Assembly: GCF_003248605.1 (NCBI RefSeq) | Contig: NZ_QFPF01000004.1 | Span: 1 to 51,350, forward strand | Direction: 5' to 3' | Origin: Microbacterium sp. | Lineage (GTDB): Bacteria > Actinomycetota > Actinomycetes > Actinomycetales > Microbacteriaceae | Length of the DNA: 51,350 nt | Shown here: positions 17,653 through 26,606 of the stretch, one piece after another | How the letters are laid out: every line of letters starts with the position of its first letter | Numbering within the stretch: the stretch's first letter is position 1 | Position numbers and translations under genes: made by a program | Notes under the pieces: generated by a model | What the model was told of the DNA's origin: nothing | What the model saw: only the letters and a program-made list of their open reading frames with translations | The model's database searches: none

Positions 17653-19199
17653 GCGCGGGGAGGCATCGACGGCAGTCCGAGCGACACGGCACGCGGGGCA
17701 CCGGACGATGAGGGCGCCGCGGGCACCGCGCAGGTCTCCGCCTGTGCTCGGTCCCACGCGTCGCCCGCGCGGGTGCGCCGGATGCGCAGTGCCTCGCCGT
17801 CGCCGCTGTCGGCGACGAGGAAGAAGGGGGCCGCGCGCGTGACGTCGACCGTGACGATGTCGCCGGGCCGCGGCGTCTCCGACCCCTCGGGGAGCTCGAA
17901 GTGGACGAGACGGTTGTCTTCGGCGCGTCCGGTGAGACGCCTCGTCTCCGCGTCCTTCTTGCCCTCGCCGCTGGATACGAGAACCTCGAGCGAGCGACCG
18001 ACCTGCGCCTGGTTCTCCTCGAGGCTGATGCGCTCCTGTAGCGCGACGAGGCGCTCGTATCGCTGCTGCACGACCGCCTTGGGCACCTGGTCCGCCATCG
18101 TGGCGGCGGGTGTGCCCTCGCGGATCGAGTACTGGAAGGTGAAGGCGCTGGCGAAACGTGCCTGCTCCACGATCCTCAGCGTGTCTTCGAAGTCCTCTTC
18201 GGTCTCGCCCGGGAAGCCCACGATGATGTCGGTGGTGATGGCCGCGTGCGGGATGCGGGCACGCACGCGATCGAGGATGCCGAGGAACCGCTCGCTGCGG
18301 TACGAACGGCGCATCGTCTTGAGGATGCGGTCGGAGCCCGATTGCAGCGGCATGTGCAGCTGCGGCATGACGGCCGGCGTCTCGGCCATGGCGTCGATGA
18401 CGTCGTCGGTGAAGGCGGCGGGGTGGGGCGAGGTGAATCGGATGCGCTCGAGACCGCGGATCTCTCCCGCGGCCCGCAGCAGTTTGCCGAACGCCTGCCG
18501 GTCGCCGAACTCGACACCGTAGGAGTTGACGTTCTGGCCGAGCAGTGTCACCTCGATCGCGCCGTCGTCGACAAGCAGACGGATCTCGCTCAGGATGTCG
18601 CCGGGGCGACGGTCCTTCTCCTTGCCGCGCAGGCTCGGCACGATGCAGAAGGTGCAGGTGTTGTTGCAGCCGACCGAGATCGAGACCCAGCCGCTGTGCA
18701 CGGCGTCGCGCTTGGTCGGCAGCGTGGAGGGGAACGTCTCGAGGGCCTCGAGGATCTCGAGCTCGGCCTCGCCGTTGTGTCGGGCCCGCTCGAGCAGCCC
18801 GGGAAGCGAGCCCATGTTGTGCGTGCCGAAGACCACATCTACCCACGGTGCCCTATCGAGCACCGTCTGCTTGTCCATCTGCGCGAGGCATCCGCCGACG
18901 GCGATCTGCATGCCCGCGTGCTTGTCTTTGCGCGACTTCAGGTGACCGAGCGTGCCGTAGAGCTTGCCGGCGGCGTTGTCGCGCACCGCGCACGTGTTGA
19001 TGATCACGACGTCGGCATCGGCGCCGCTCTCGACGGGCACGTACCCCGCGCTCTCGAGCGAGCCGGACAGGCGCTCGGAGTCGTGCACGTTCATCTGGCA
19101 CCCGAAGGTACGCACCTCATAGGTGCGGGCACGCCCATCGTCGGTCTGCGCGGCGGGTGAGGGCGCGATGAGCGTGGGAGCGGAAGAGGGAGAGGACAT
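17649..19199 (-). CDS. miaB: tRNA-2-methylthio-N6-dimethylallyladenosine synthase
   Basis: The 516-residue methylthiotransferase has the three N-terminal cluster cysteines ([28 protein letters not shown]), the radical-SAM motif [13 protein letters not shown] and a C-terminal TRAM domain ([15 protein letters not shown] onward). It methylthiolates i6A37. The ATG at 19199 has GAAGG upstream and an excellent TACAAT -10 only 10 bases before it, so the leader is very short at most. A longer in-frame extension is open but crosses recX and is rejected. Confidence 0.96.
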   Translation of the reverse strand: MSSPSSAPTLIAPSPAAQTDDGRARTYEVRTFGCQMNVHDSERLSGSLESAGYVPVESGADADVVIINTCAVRDNAAGKLYGTLGHLKSRKDKHAGMQIAVGGCLAQMDKQTVLDRAPWVDVVFGTHNMGSLPGLLERARHNGEAELEILEALETFPSTLPTKRDAVHSGWVSISVGCNNTCTFCIVPSLRGKEKDRRPGDILSEIRLLVDDGAIEVTLLGQNVNSYGVEFGDRQAFGKLLRAAGEIRGLERIRFTSPHPAAFTDDVIDAMAETPAVMPQLHMPLQSGSDRILKTMRRSYRSERFLGILDRVRARIPHAAITTDIIVGFPGETEEDFEDTLRIVEQARFASAFTFQYSIREGTPAATMADQVPKAVVQQRYERLVALQERISLEENQAQVGRSLEVLVSSGEGKKDAETRRLTGRAEDNRLVHFELPEGSETPRPGDIVTVDVTRAAPFFLVADSGDGEALRIRRTRAGDAWDRAQAETCAVPAAPSSSGAPRAVSLGLPSMPPRA

Positions 19200-19239
19200 G
19201 ATGCCTTCGATTGTACGAGCGCCGCCGCGCCCGCGGGTC

Positions 19240-19905
19240 TCAGCGGAACCGGGGGCCCGCGGTGCCCGCACTCGCCTCATCCAGCGCCTGCCGCGCCGCC
19301 CCCATCGCGACGGGTCCCCCGAAACCCCGGCGCGCGAGCTGCCCGTGCAGTCGGCGGAGCGCGGCGTCGCGATCGAGTGAGCCCATGGAGCGCGCCTTCT
19401 GTCGGGCGAACTCGAGGGCCCGCTCAGCCTCATCGTCGGGAAGCTCGTCGAGGGCGGCGTCGACCACTTCACGCGGGATGCCACGCGTGGACAGCGACTG
19501 TGCGATCGCGCGGCGCCCCTGCGCCTTGCGCGTGAGGGCGCCGTGCACGAGCTGCTCCGCCAATCGGGCGTCGTCGAGGTAGCCGCGATCCTCGAAGTCG
19601 GTGAGGATCGCCTCGGCCGTCTCGGGGTCGACCTCACGCTCGGCGAACATGTCGCGCGCCTCCCTGACCGACAGCTGCCGCGTGCGCAGTCTCTTCAGCA
19701 GCACACCCTCGGCGCCGTCGCGGGTGAGCCCGACGGACTCGCCCGACGCGGTCGCGACCGAGGGAAGACAGCGCGGGTCGGCGCTGTCAGCGGCCGCGGC
19801 ATCCATCGCCTGTTCGGGAACGGCGGGCACCGCCACCCCCGGGAAGAGCGGCACGACGGGGGCGAGGTGTTCGGGCTCGCCCCCGTCGACGAAGCGCACG
19901 GCCAC
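19240..19905 (-). CDS. recX: RecX regulatory protein
   Basis: The 221-residue protein has a low-complexity N-terminal lead (about 1-55) and then three-helix RecX repeats: [40 protein letters not shown] and [20 protein letters not shown]. RecX caps or inhibits RecA filaments. The GTG at 19905 begins 2 bases after the recA stop, so both are made from one mRNA. The N-terminal extension is typical of actinobacteria. Confidence 0.93.
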   Translation of the reverse strand: MAVRFVDGGEPEHLAPVVPLFPGVAVPAVPEQAMDAAAADSADPRCLPSVATASGESVGLTRDGAEGVLLKRLRTRQLSVREARDMFAEREVDPETAEAILTDFEDRGYLDDARLAEQLVHGALTRKAQGRRAIAQSLSTRGIPREVVDAALDELPDDEAERALEFARQKARSMGSLDRDAALRRLHGQLARRGFGGPVAMGAARQALDEASAGTAGPRFR

Positions 19906-19907
19906 GA

Positions 19908-20975
19908 TCAGGCCGGGCGCTTCTTGGCCAGCTGCTCGGCGGCGGGCGCGTCGGCCGGCACCTGAGGCAGCGCCTTGGGCACGCCGATGCCGAGCTTCTG
20001 CTTGATCTTCTGTTCGATGTCGGCCGCGATGTCGGCGTTCTTGAGCAGGAAGTTGCGGGCGTTCTCCTTGCCCTGACCCAGCTGCTCGCCCTCGTACGTG
20101 TACCAGGCGCCCGACTTCTTCACGATGGCGTGCTCGACGCCGAAATCGATCAGGCTGCCCTCGCGCGAGATGCCCGTGCCGTACAGGATGTCGAACTCGG
20201 CCTGCTTGAACGGCGGTGCCATCTTGTTCTTGACGACCTTGACCCGGGTGCGGTTGCCGACGGCGTCCGAGCCGTCCTTCAGCGTCTCGATACGGCGGAT
20301 GTCGAGGCGCACCGAGGCGTAGAACTTCAGCGCCTTGCCACCCGCGGTGGTCTCGGGAGAACCGAAGAACACGCCGATCTTCTCGCGCAGCTGGTTGATG
20401 AAGATCATCGTCGTGCCGGTCTGGTTGAGCCCACCGGTGAGCTTGCGCAGCGCCTGAGACATCAGGCGCGCCTGCAGACCCACGTGGGAGTCACCCATCT
20501 CACCCTCGATCTCGGCGCGCGGGACGAGAGCCGCGACCGAGTCGATGACGATGAGGTCGATCGATCCCGAGCGGATCAGCATGTCGGCGATCTCGAGCGC
20601 CTGCTCACCCGTGTCCGGCTGCGACACGAGGAGCTGATCGATGTCGACCCCGAGCTTCATCGCATACTCGGGGTCGAGGGCGTGCTCGGCGTCGATGAAG
20701 GCCGCGATGCCGCCCGCGCGCTGCGCGTTGGCGATCGCGTGCAGGGTGAGCGTCGTCTTTCCCGAGGACTCGGGGCCGTAGATCTCGATGATGCGCCCGC
20801 GCGGGAGACCGCCCACGCCGAGGGCGACGTCGAGCGCGATCGAGCCGGTCTGGATGACCTCGACCGGTGCGCGCTCGTCGCTGCCCAGCCGCATGACCGA
20901 ACCCTTTCCGAACTGACGGTCGATCTGTGCGAGGGCGGATTCGAGGGCCTTCTCGCGGTCGGCGGGTGATGGCAT
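19908..20975 (-). CDS. recA: Recombinase RecA
   Basis: The 355-residue protein starts [20 protein letters not shown] and has Walker [15 protein letters not shown], Walker [11 protein letters not shown], the L2/DNA-binding segment around [20 protein letters not shown] and the C-terminal domain. It forms filaments on ssDNA for recombination and triggers LexA self-cleavage. No intein is present. GAAGGAG precedes the ATG at 20975. A LexA-box-like palindrome lies about 200 bases upstream. recX follows immediately. Confidence 0.99.
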   Translation of the reverse strand: MPSPADREKALESALAQIDRQFGKGSVMRLGSDERAPVEVIQTGSIALDVALGVGGLPRGRIIEIYGPESSGKTTLTLHAIANAQRAGGIAAFIDAEHALDPEYAMKLGVDIDQLLVSQPDTGEQALEIADMLIRSGSIDLIVIDSVAALVPRAEIEGEMGDSHVGLQARLMSQALRKLTGGLNQTGTTMIFINQLREKIGVFFGSPETTAGGKALKFYASVRLDIRRIETLKDGSDAVGNRTRVKVVKNKMAPPFKQAEFDILYGTGISREGSLIDFGVEHAIVKKSGAWYTYEGEQLGQGKENARNFLLKNADIAADIEQKIKQKLGIGVPKALPQVPADAPAAEQLAKKRPA

Positions 20976-21227
20976 GCCGTGCTCCTTCTGTGTCGCGGTT
21001 CGCTCGCCTGCAGGCTGTCGCGCGTGCGGGCCGGCGGCCCGGGTGCTTCGACAAGGCGGGGGTGGATCCGATGTGCGAACCACGCTACGGAGGGCCTCCG
21101 ACATCCATCGGAGGGCCACCCGTGACGGGGGACGACGCGGTCGGAACCGACCTGTGGAGGAGCCTACGCCGCGACGAACATAGTTTCGACAGGCGCGCGG
21201 CGTGTTGCGGAACGCGTTCGAACCCGG
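20976..21227 (-). promoter_or_regulatory. recA upstream region
   Basis: No gene is seen in these 252 bases. They hold the recA Shine-Dalgarno, a CCTCCGACATCCATCGGAGG inverted repeat near 21091-21110, and a LexA-box candidate at 21174-21189. The MarR-family gene ends at 21228 and reads toward recA on the same strand. Confidence 0.6.
21174..21189. promoter_or_regulatory. LexA-box candidate upstream of recA
   Basis: ACGAACATAGTTTCGA matches 13 of 16 positions of TCGAACATATGTTCGA. One arm also resembles a TTTCGACAGGC-like intergenic sequence, which is an alternative explanation. The distance to the recA start is about 200 bases. Confidence 0.5.
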
Positions 21228-21677
21228 TCAGACGGGATCGAGCGCCCTCGCCATCTCATCGAGGAAGGCGCCGATGACCACTCGCTGATCGGGCGGGTAT
21301 CGCATCGTGACGGCGCGCATCGTCGCGAGGTGCTCGCCGAAATGCGCGAAGAACGTGCGCCGGGAGTGCTCGGTCAGCACGAGCACCCGCGCCCGGCGGT
21401 CACTCGGGTGCGGACGCCGCTCGACATGCCCCGCCGTCTCGAGTCGGTCGATGAGCTTCGAGGTGGACGCCGTCGAGATGCGCAGGTGCCTCGCGAGGTC
21501 GTGCGGGCTCACCGCCTGCCCCCGGCGCTCGCGCTCTACCATCATGCGCAGCGCGCGCAGGTCGGTGAGGTTCATCTCCATGTCATCACCCATGGCGCCG
21601 TGCATGCGGTCGAGGGCGTCTCCGAGCGAGCGCACGGCGAGCAGCACCTCGATGACCGAATCGTCGACGTCTCTCAC
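21228..21677 (-). CDS. MarR-family regulator, probable repressor of the carotenoid operon (CrtR-like)
   Basis: The 149-residue winged-helix protein shows LTDLRALRMMVERERRGQ, the recognition helix region HLRISTASTSKLIDRLETAG, and the wing with HVERRPHPSDRRARVLVLTE, all typical of MarR. It is divergent from idi-crtE, as CrtR is from crtE in Corynebacterium glutamicum, where GGPP-like isoprenoid diphosphates relieve repression. The GTG at 21677 is chosen for the G-rich Shine-Dalgarno 7 bases upstream; ATGs at 21701 and 21710 are alternatives that lack one. Ligand and target are inferred from context. Confidence 0.8.
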   Translation of the reverse strand: MRDVDDSVIEVLLAVRSLGDALDRMHGAMGDDMEMNLTDLRALRMMVERERRGQAVSPHDLARHLRISTASTSKLIDRLETAGHVERRPHPSDRRARVLVLTEHSRRTFFAHFGEHLATMRAVTMRYPPDQRVVIGAFLDEMARALDPV

Positions 21678-21723
21678 TCGATGGACACCCCCACCCCCCA
21701 TGTGTAACATCGGGAACACCAAA

Positions 21724-21743
21724 TTGCTAGCCAAACTAGCGAA
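21724..21743. promoter_or_regulatory. Probable MarR operator between the regulator and idi
   Basis: TTGCTAGCCAAACTAGCGAA is an AT-rich palindrome (GCTAG N5 CTAGC, with near-symmetric TT/AA ends) in the centre of the divergent promoter. The spot is locally AT-rich in a GC-rich genome and overlaps the likely -35 region of idi, so a bound regulator would block both genes. Confidence 0.6.
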
Positions 21744-21760
21744 ATACGGACGGAGCCCCC

Positions 21761-22342
21761 ATGCACGATACCGACCACGTGGTCCTGCTCGACGACGAGG
21801 GCAACGAGATCGGCACCGCACCCAAGTCCAGCGTGCACGGCACCGACACCGCGTTGCACCTGGCCTTCTCGTGCCATGTCCTCGATGCCGAGGGGCGCAT
21901 CCTCGTGACGCGCCGGGCGCTCGACAAGCAGGCCTGGCCGGGCGTGTGGACGAACTCGTTCTGCGGGCACCCCCGCCCCGCCGAACCGCTGCTCCAGGCC
22001 GTGCGCCGTCGCGCGGACTTCGAGCTGGGCATCTCGGTGAGCGACATCGAGCTCGCCCTCCCGCTCTTCCGCTATCGCGCCACGGATGCCTCGGGCATCG
22101 TCGAGCACGAGATCTGCCCGGTCTACGTCGCGCGCACCTCCGACGACCTCTCGCCGAACCCCCGCGAGGTGCTCGAGTGGGAGTGGGTCGCCCCCGCCGA
22201 CCTCGCCGCATCGCTGCGGTCCACGCCCTGGGCGTTCAGCCCCTGGCTCGTGCTGCAGGCCCAGCAGCTCGATCTCTTCCGCGCCGCCGAGCCCGCGTCG
22301 ATCGCCATTCCCACCCACCACGCGCAGCGTCGCGCGTCATGA
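21761..22342 (+). CDS. idi: Isopentenyl-diphosphate delta-isomerase, type 1
   Basis: The 193-residue Nudix-fold enzyme has the catalytic Cys in TNSFCGHPRPAE, metal-binding His residues in DTALHLAFSCHVLD, and the Glu in EWEWVAPADL. It equilibrates IPP and DMAPP to supply the prenyl chain. GGACGGAG precedes the ATG. Its stop overlaps the crtE ATG (ATGA), starting a tightly coupled operon under the divergent MarR promoter. Confidence 0.95.
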   Translation: MHDTDHVVLLDDEGNEIGTAPKSSVHGTDTALHLAFSCHVLDAEGRILVTRRALDKQAWPGVWTNSFCGHPRPAEPLLQAVRRRADFELGISVSDIELALPLFRYRATDASGIVEHEICPVYVARTSDDLSPNPREVLEWEWVAPADLAASLRSTPWAFSPWLVLQAQQLDLFRAAEPASIAIPTHHAQRRAS

Positions 22343-23412
22343 CCCCCCTCACCACATCGCTGCTCGGTGCGCACCGGGTGCGCGTCGACGACGCCATCGA
22401 TCAGGCGATCGCCCGCATCGAGAGCCGCATGGCGCCCTTCGGCGGAGCGTTCGCCGACCTCGGCACCGCGATGCGCCGCTCGACCGCGGGCGGCAAGCGG
22501 TTCCGGCCCGCGCTCGTGGTCGCCACCTTCGAATCCCTCGCCGGCTCCCCCGACGACACGCCCGCGCTGTACCCCGTCGCCGCGGCGTTCGAACTGCTGC
22601 ACGCGGCGTTCCTGATGCACGACGACATCCTCGATCACGACACCGTCCGCCGCGGTGTGCCCAACGTCTCGGGCGAGTTCCGGACATACGCCGCCGGCAT
22701 GGGGGCGGATGCCGAGGCCTGTGCCCTGCTCGGCGATGCCGCCGGCATCCTCGCCGGCGATCTGCTGCTGCACGAGTCGCAGCGGCTCATCGCCCGCGCG
22801 CCCACGAGCGCACCGGCCCGTGAGCGGCTGCTGGATCTGCTGGACGAGGCGGTGCTCGTCTCGGCTGCGGGCGAACTCGCCGACATCGCGCACTCCGTGC
22901 TCGACGAGGCTCCCGAGGCCGCCGCCGTGCTCGCCGTCACGCACGACAAGACCGCCGTATACTCTTTCGCGGCGCCACTGCGCGCCGGCGCCGTGCTCGC
23001 GGGCGCGGAGCCCTCGGTCGAGGCGGACCTCGCCCGGTTCGGCAGCCGCCTGGGACTTGCTTTCCAGCTCGTCGACGATCTGATCGGCGCGTTCGGCACC
23101 GACGAGCAGGCCGGAAAGCCCGCGGGCGCAGACCTGCGCGAGGCCAAGCAGACCGCTCTCATCGCCCTCGCCCGGGCCACCGCCGCCTGGCCCGAGGTGC
23201 ACCGCGCGCTCACCGAGGCGCGCACGGGACCGATCGCGGTGCGGCGCGCCCAGACGGTGCTCGACGAGAGCGGGGCCCGCGGCGAGCTGGAGCGCCTGGT
23301 CGCCGACGCCCTCGCCGATGCTCGCAGCATCGCCACGACCGCGGCCGTGCCCGATCGCACCGCCGCGCTGCTGGAGGACCTCGTCCGCGCCGTCGAAGCC
23401 CGCATCCCGTGA
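22339..23412 (+). CDS. crtE: Geranylgeranyl diphosphate synthase
   Basis: The 357-residue all-helical prenyl transferase has the first Asp-rich motif HDDILDHDTVRRG near 95, the chain-elongation lysine/arginine patch GGKRFRPAL near 51, and the second motif FQLVDDLIGAFG near 246, where the last Asp of DDxxD is Gly, as in many actinobacterial paralogues. It condenses IPP with allylic diphosphates to C20 GGPP. The ATG overlaps idi and the end overlaps crtB (GTGA). The frame is open for about 1 kb upstream, antisense to the MarR gene and overlapping idi; that part is not coding. Confidence 0.93.
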   Translation: MTPLTTSLLGAHRVRVDDAIDQAIARIESRMAPFGGAFADLGTAMRRSTAGGKRFRPALVVATFESLAGSPDDTPALYPVAAAFELLHAAFLMHDDILDHDTVRRGVPNVSGEFRTYAAGMGADAEACALLGDAAGILAGDLLLHESQRLIARAPTSAPARERLLDLLDEAVLVSAAGELADIAHSVLDEAPEAAAVLAVTHDKTAVYSFAAPLRAGAVLAGAEPSVEADLARFGSRLGLAFQLVDDLIGAFGTDEQAGKPAGADLREAKQTALIALARATAAWPEVHRALTEARTGPIAVRRAQTVLDESGARGELERLVADALADARSIATTAAVPDRTAALLEDLVRAVEARIP

Positions 23413-24362
23413 TCGGCCGACGACGCGCGTCCGCCGAGCGGACCGGCCTGGCCCTGTACGACCGCACCGCGGAGGATGCCGCGCGCACGGTCATCGGGCA
23501 CTACTCGACGTCGTTCGGCTTCGCATCGCGTCTGCTCGGTCCGCGGGTGCGCACCCACGTGCGCTCGGTCTACGCCCTCGTCCGCGTCGCCGACGAGATC
23601 GTCGACGGACCGGCACGGGATGCCGGGCTCACCGCCGACGAGGAGTCCCGCGAGCTCGACGCGCTCGAGGAGCAGACCCTCGAGGCGATGCGCACTGGCT
23701 TCAGCGCCAACCTCATCGTGCACGCGTTCGCGCGGACGGCGCGCGTGTGCGCGATCGGGGACGACCTCGTGCGCCCCTTCTTCGCGTCGATGCGCGCAGA
23801 CATCACGGTGAGCGCCCACGACGAGCGCTCCCACGTCGCCTACGTGTACGGCTCCGCGGAGGTCGTCGGCCTGATGTGCCTGCAGGCCTTCGTCAACGCC
23901 GGATCGGCCGCCCCGGGGCCGGCCCCCACCGCTCTCGTCGCCGGCGCGCGCCGGCTCGGTGCCGCCTTCCAGAACGTCAACTTCCTGCGCGACCACGGGC
24001 AGGACACGCACGACCTCGGCCGCGACTATTTGCGCCTGGACGAGGGCCCCGCGCGGCGTATCGCCGTGCTCGATGACATCGACGCCGACCTCGCCGCCGC
24101 CGCCGCCGTCGTGCCGATGCTGCCCCGCGACAGCCGCCGCGCCGTCGTCTGCGCGCACGACCTGTTCGCCGAGCTCAGCGCCCGCCTGCGGGTCGCCGAC
24201 CCGGAGGCGGGCCGCGTGCGTGTGCCCGACCCCGTCAAGGCGGCGCTGTTCGCCCGCGCGGCCGCGGGCATGCCGCCGCGCGCTCCGCGACAGCATCCGC
24301 ACCCCGCACCGGGGGCCCCGCCGACACCCCCGCACGGCCCCGACCGGGAGGACCCCGCATGA
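23409..24362 (+). CDS. crtB: Phytoene synthase
   Basis: The 317-residue squalene/phytoene synthase has the first motif YALVRVADEIVDG (DEIVD), YGSAEVVGLMCLQAF, and the second motif AFQNVNFLRDHGQDTHDLGRD. It condenses two GGPP to C40 phytoene. A Pro/His-rich tail of about 30 residues follows the domain. The GTG start overlaps the crtE stop and the stop overlaps the crtI ATG (ATGA). Confidence 0.95.
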   Translation: MIGRRRASAERTGLALYDRTAEDAARTVIGHYSTSFGFASRLLGPRVRTHVRSVYALVRVADEIVDGPARDAGLTADEESRELDALEEQTLEAMRTGFSANLIVHAFARTARVCAIGDDLVRPFFASMRADITVSAHDERSHVAYVYGSAEVVGLMCLQAFVNAGSAAPGPAPTALVAGARRLGAAFQNVNFLRDHGQDTHDLGRDYLRLDEGPARRIAVLDDIDADLAAAAAVVPMLPRDSRRAVVCAHDLFAELSARLRVADPEAGRVRVPDPVKAALFARAAAGMPPRAPRQHPHPAPGAPPTPPHGPDREDPA

Positions 24363-25936
24363 GCACCACCCCCCGCCGCGTCGCCGTCATCGGCGGCGGC
24401 ATCGCAGGACTCGCCACGGCCGCGCTGCTGGCCGACGAGGGCGATGAGGTGACCGTGTTCGAGGCGCGGGAGCAGCTCGGCGGCCGTGCCGGGTCGTGGG
24501 AGCAGGACGGCTTCCGCTTCGACACCGGCCCGAGCTGGTATCTCATGCCCGAGGTGTTCGATCACTTCTTCCGCCTGCTCGGCACGAGCGCCGCGCAGGA
24601 GCTCGATCTCGTGCGCCTCGATCCCGCCTACCGCGTCTTCACCGAGGGGGATGCCGACGCGCTCGAGGTGCGCTCGGGCGTCGAGGAGGCCGCGGCCCTG
24701 TTCGAGCGCGTCGAGCTCGGCGCGGGAGACCGACTGCGCGACTACCTCGACTCGGCGCGTGACGCGTACGACCTCGCCGTGACGCGCTTTCTCTACGACG
24801 GGTACGCGAGCACGCGGGGCCTGCGCGATCCCGCGCTGCTGCGCCGCCTGCCGCGCCTCGCGCCGCTGCTCACGCGCCCGCTTCACAAGCACATCGAGAG
24901 CCGGTTCGCCGACCCGCGGCTGCGCCAGGTGCTCGGCTACCCCGCGGTCTTCCTCGGCGGCTCGCCCTTCGCGGTGCCGAGCCTGTACCACCTGATGAGC
25001 CACCTCGACCTCGGCGACGCCGTCGCCTATCCGCGGGGCGGATTCACCACGATCATCGAGGCGATCGCCCGGCTCGCCCGCGAGCGAGGCGTGACGATCG
25101 AGACGGGCGTCGAGGTCGTCGCCATCACCACCGCCGATGCGGTCGCGACCGGCGTCCGGGTGCGCGATGCCGCGGGCACGATCCGCGACGTGCCCGCCGA
25201 CACGGTGGTGGCCGCCGGCGATCTGCACCGCACGGAGACGACGCTGCTGCCCCCCGACCTGCAGACCTATCCCGAGGCGTGGTGGGCCAAGCGCACCCCC
25301 AGTCCCGGCGCGCTGCTGCTGCTGCTCGGCGTCCGCGGCGAGCTGCCCCAGCTCGCCCATCACACGCTGCTGTTCACGCAGGACTGGCGCGACAACTTCG
25401 ACGCGATCTTCGGCGAGCACCCGCGCACGCCCGACCCGGCCTCGCTGTACATCTGCCGCCCGAGCGCGACCGATCCGGACGTCGCCCCCGACGGTCACGA
25501 GAACCTCTTCGTCCTCGTCCCCGTGCCCGCCGATCCGACGCCGGGCCGGGGCGGCGTGGACGGCGACGGCGACGCCGCGATCGAGACGGCAGCCGACCGC
25601 GTGATCGCGCAGATCGCGCAGTGGTGCGGCATCCCCGACCTCGCCGAGCGCATCGTCGTGCGCCGCACCATCTCGCCCGGCGACTTCGCCGCCGACCTCG
25701 GCACCTGGCGCGGGAACAGCCTGGGCCTGTCGCACATCCTGACCCAGAGCGCGGTCTTCCGCCCCCGCAACGCCTCGCGGCGCGTGGACGGCCTGTACTA
25801 CGCGGGCGCCGACGTGCTGCCGGGCATCGGACTGCCGATGTGCCTCATCTCGGCCGAGCTCGTCGTCAAGCGCCTGCGCGGCGACGATTCGGCGGGTCCG
25901 CTCGACGAGCCGCAGCCGGCGCTCGCGGAGAGCTGA
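24359..25936 (+). CDS. crtI: Phytoene desaturase
   Basis: The 525-residue FAD enzyme has the Rossmann motif VIGGGIAGLATAALLADEGD, the GGRAGSW stretch and the C-terminal FAD motif YYAGADVLPGIGLPMCLISA. CrtI introduces the double bonds that turn phytoene into red lycopene. It follows crtB with a 4-base overlap and is followed 2 bases later by crtYe. Confidence 0.96.
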   Translation: MSTTPRRVAVIGGGIAGLATAALLADEGDEVTVFEAREQLGGRAGSWEQDGFRFDTGPSWYLMPEVFDHFFRLLGTSAAQELDLVRLDPAYRVFTEGDADALEVRSGVEEAAALFERVELGAGDRLRDYLDSARDAYDLAVTRFLYDGYASTRGLRDPALLRRLPRLAPLLTRPLHKHIESRFADPRLRQVLGYPAVFLGGSPFAVPSLYHLMSHLDLGDAVAYPRGGFTTIIEAIARLARERGVTIETGVEVVAITTADAVATGVRVRDAAGTIRDVPADTVVAAGDLHRTETTLLPPDLQTYPEAWWAKRTPSPGALLLLLGVRGELPQLAHHTLLFTQDWRDNFDAIFGEHPRTPDPASLYICRPSATDPDVAPDGHENLFVLVPVPADPTPGRGGVDGDGDAAIETAADRVIAQIAQWCGIPDLAERIVVRRTISPGDFAADLGTWRGNSLGLSHILTQSAVFRPRNASRRVDGLYYAGADVLPGIGLPMCLISAELVVKRLRGDDSAGPLDEPQPALAES

Positions 25937-25938
25937 GC

Positions 25939-26304
25939 GTGCCGGGCCTGTATCTGCTGGCGATCCTGCTCTCGACCGCCGGGATCGCCCTGCTCGACCG
26001 TCGCTTCCGGCTCGTGTTGTGGATGCCGGGGGCCCGGGCCCGCGCTCTCGCCGCGGTGGGCATCGGCACGGCGTTCTTCCTCGCGTGGGACGCGGTCGGC
26101 ATCAGCACGGGCGTGTTCGTGAAGGGCGACTCCCCCCTCTACATCGGCATCGACCTCGCACCGCACCTGCCGCTCGAGGAGGTATTCTTCCTCGCCTTCC
26201 TCTGCTACCTGGCCCTCATCACCACGGCGGCGGCGGGTCTTGGGCTCGCACGGCGCTCCCGTCGTCCTCCTGCGTCCTCCGGCGCGCCGCGGAGCGACGC
26301 GTGA
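25939..26304 (+). CDS. crtYe: C50 carotenoid epsilon-cyclase subunit CrtYe
   Basis: The 121-residue protein is a lycopene-cyclase-domain membrane subunit with about three hydrophobic segments and the conserved acidic motif PHLPLEEVFFLAFL near residue 76. Together with CrtYf it forms the heterodimer that cyclises the C50 chain ends, giving decaprenoxanthin in Corynebacterium. The GTG at 25939 has GGAGAG upstream. The name follows order, size and partner; ring type cannot be proven from sequence. Confidence 0.88.
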   Translation: MPGLYLLAILLSTAGIALLDRRFRLVLWMPGARARALAAVGIGTAFFLAWDAVGISTGVFVKGDSPLYIGIDLAPHLPLEEVFFLAFLCYLALITTAAAGLGLARRSRRPPASSGAPRSDA

Positions 26305-26606
26305 CGTATCCCCTGATCGTGCTGCCGTTCCTGCTGATCGCCGCCGTGACGGCTCTCGCAACCGCGCGCCGCCCCGACTTCGCCCGCAGGATGTCGGCGT
26401 CCGCGCTGGCGGCCGTGGTGCTGGTCGCCTTGACGGCGGTGTTCGACAACGCGATGATCGCCGCCGGGCTCTTCACCTACCCCGCCGAACACCTCAGCGG
26501 GGTGCGTGTGGGCCTCGCGCCGATCGAGGACTTCGCCTACCCCGTCGCGGCCGCCTTCCTCGTGCCCGCCGTCTGGACGCTTCTGCACCGACCGGAGACC
26601 CCGTGA
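26301..26606 (+). CDS. crtYf: C50 carotenoid epsilon-cyclase subunit CrtYf
   Basis: The 101-residue protein has three membrane segments and the second cyclase acidic motif VGLAPIEDFAYPVAAA near residue 75. It is the partner of CrtYe. The GTG start overlaps the crtYe stop (GTGA), and its own stop overlaps the crtEb GTG, so subunit ratios are likely set by coupled translation. Confidence 0.88.
   Translation: MTYPLIVLPFLLIAAVTALATARRPDFARRMSASALAAVVLVALTAVFDNAMIAAGLFTYPAEHLSGVRVGLAPIEDFAYPVAAAFLVPAVWTLLHRPETP

Noticed and set aside
17653..18846. Open extension upstream of miaA giving a 716-codon frame
   Set aside because: It runs through miaB in another frame; the MiaA fold starts just after the GTG at 17652.
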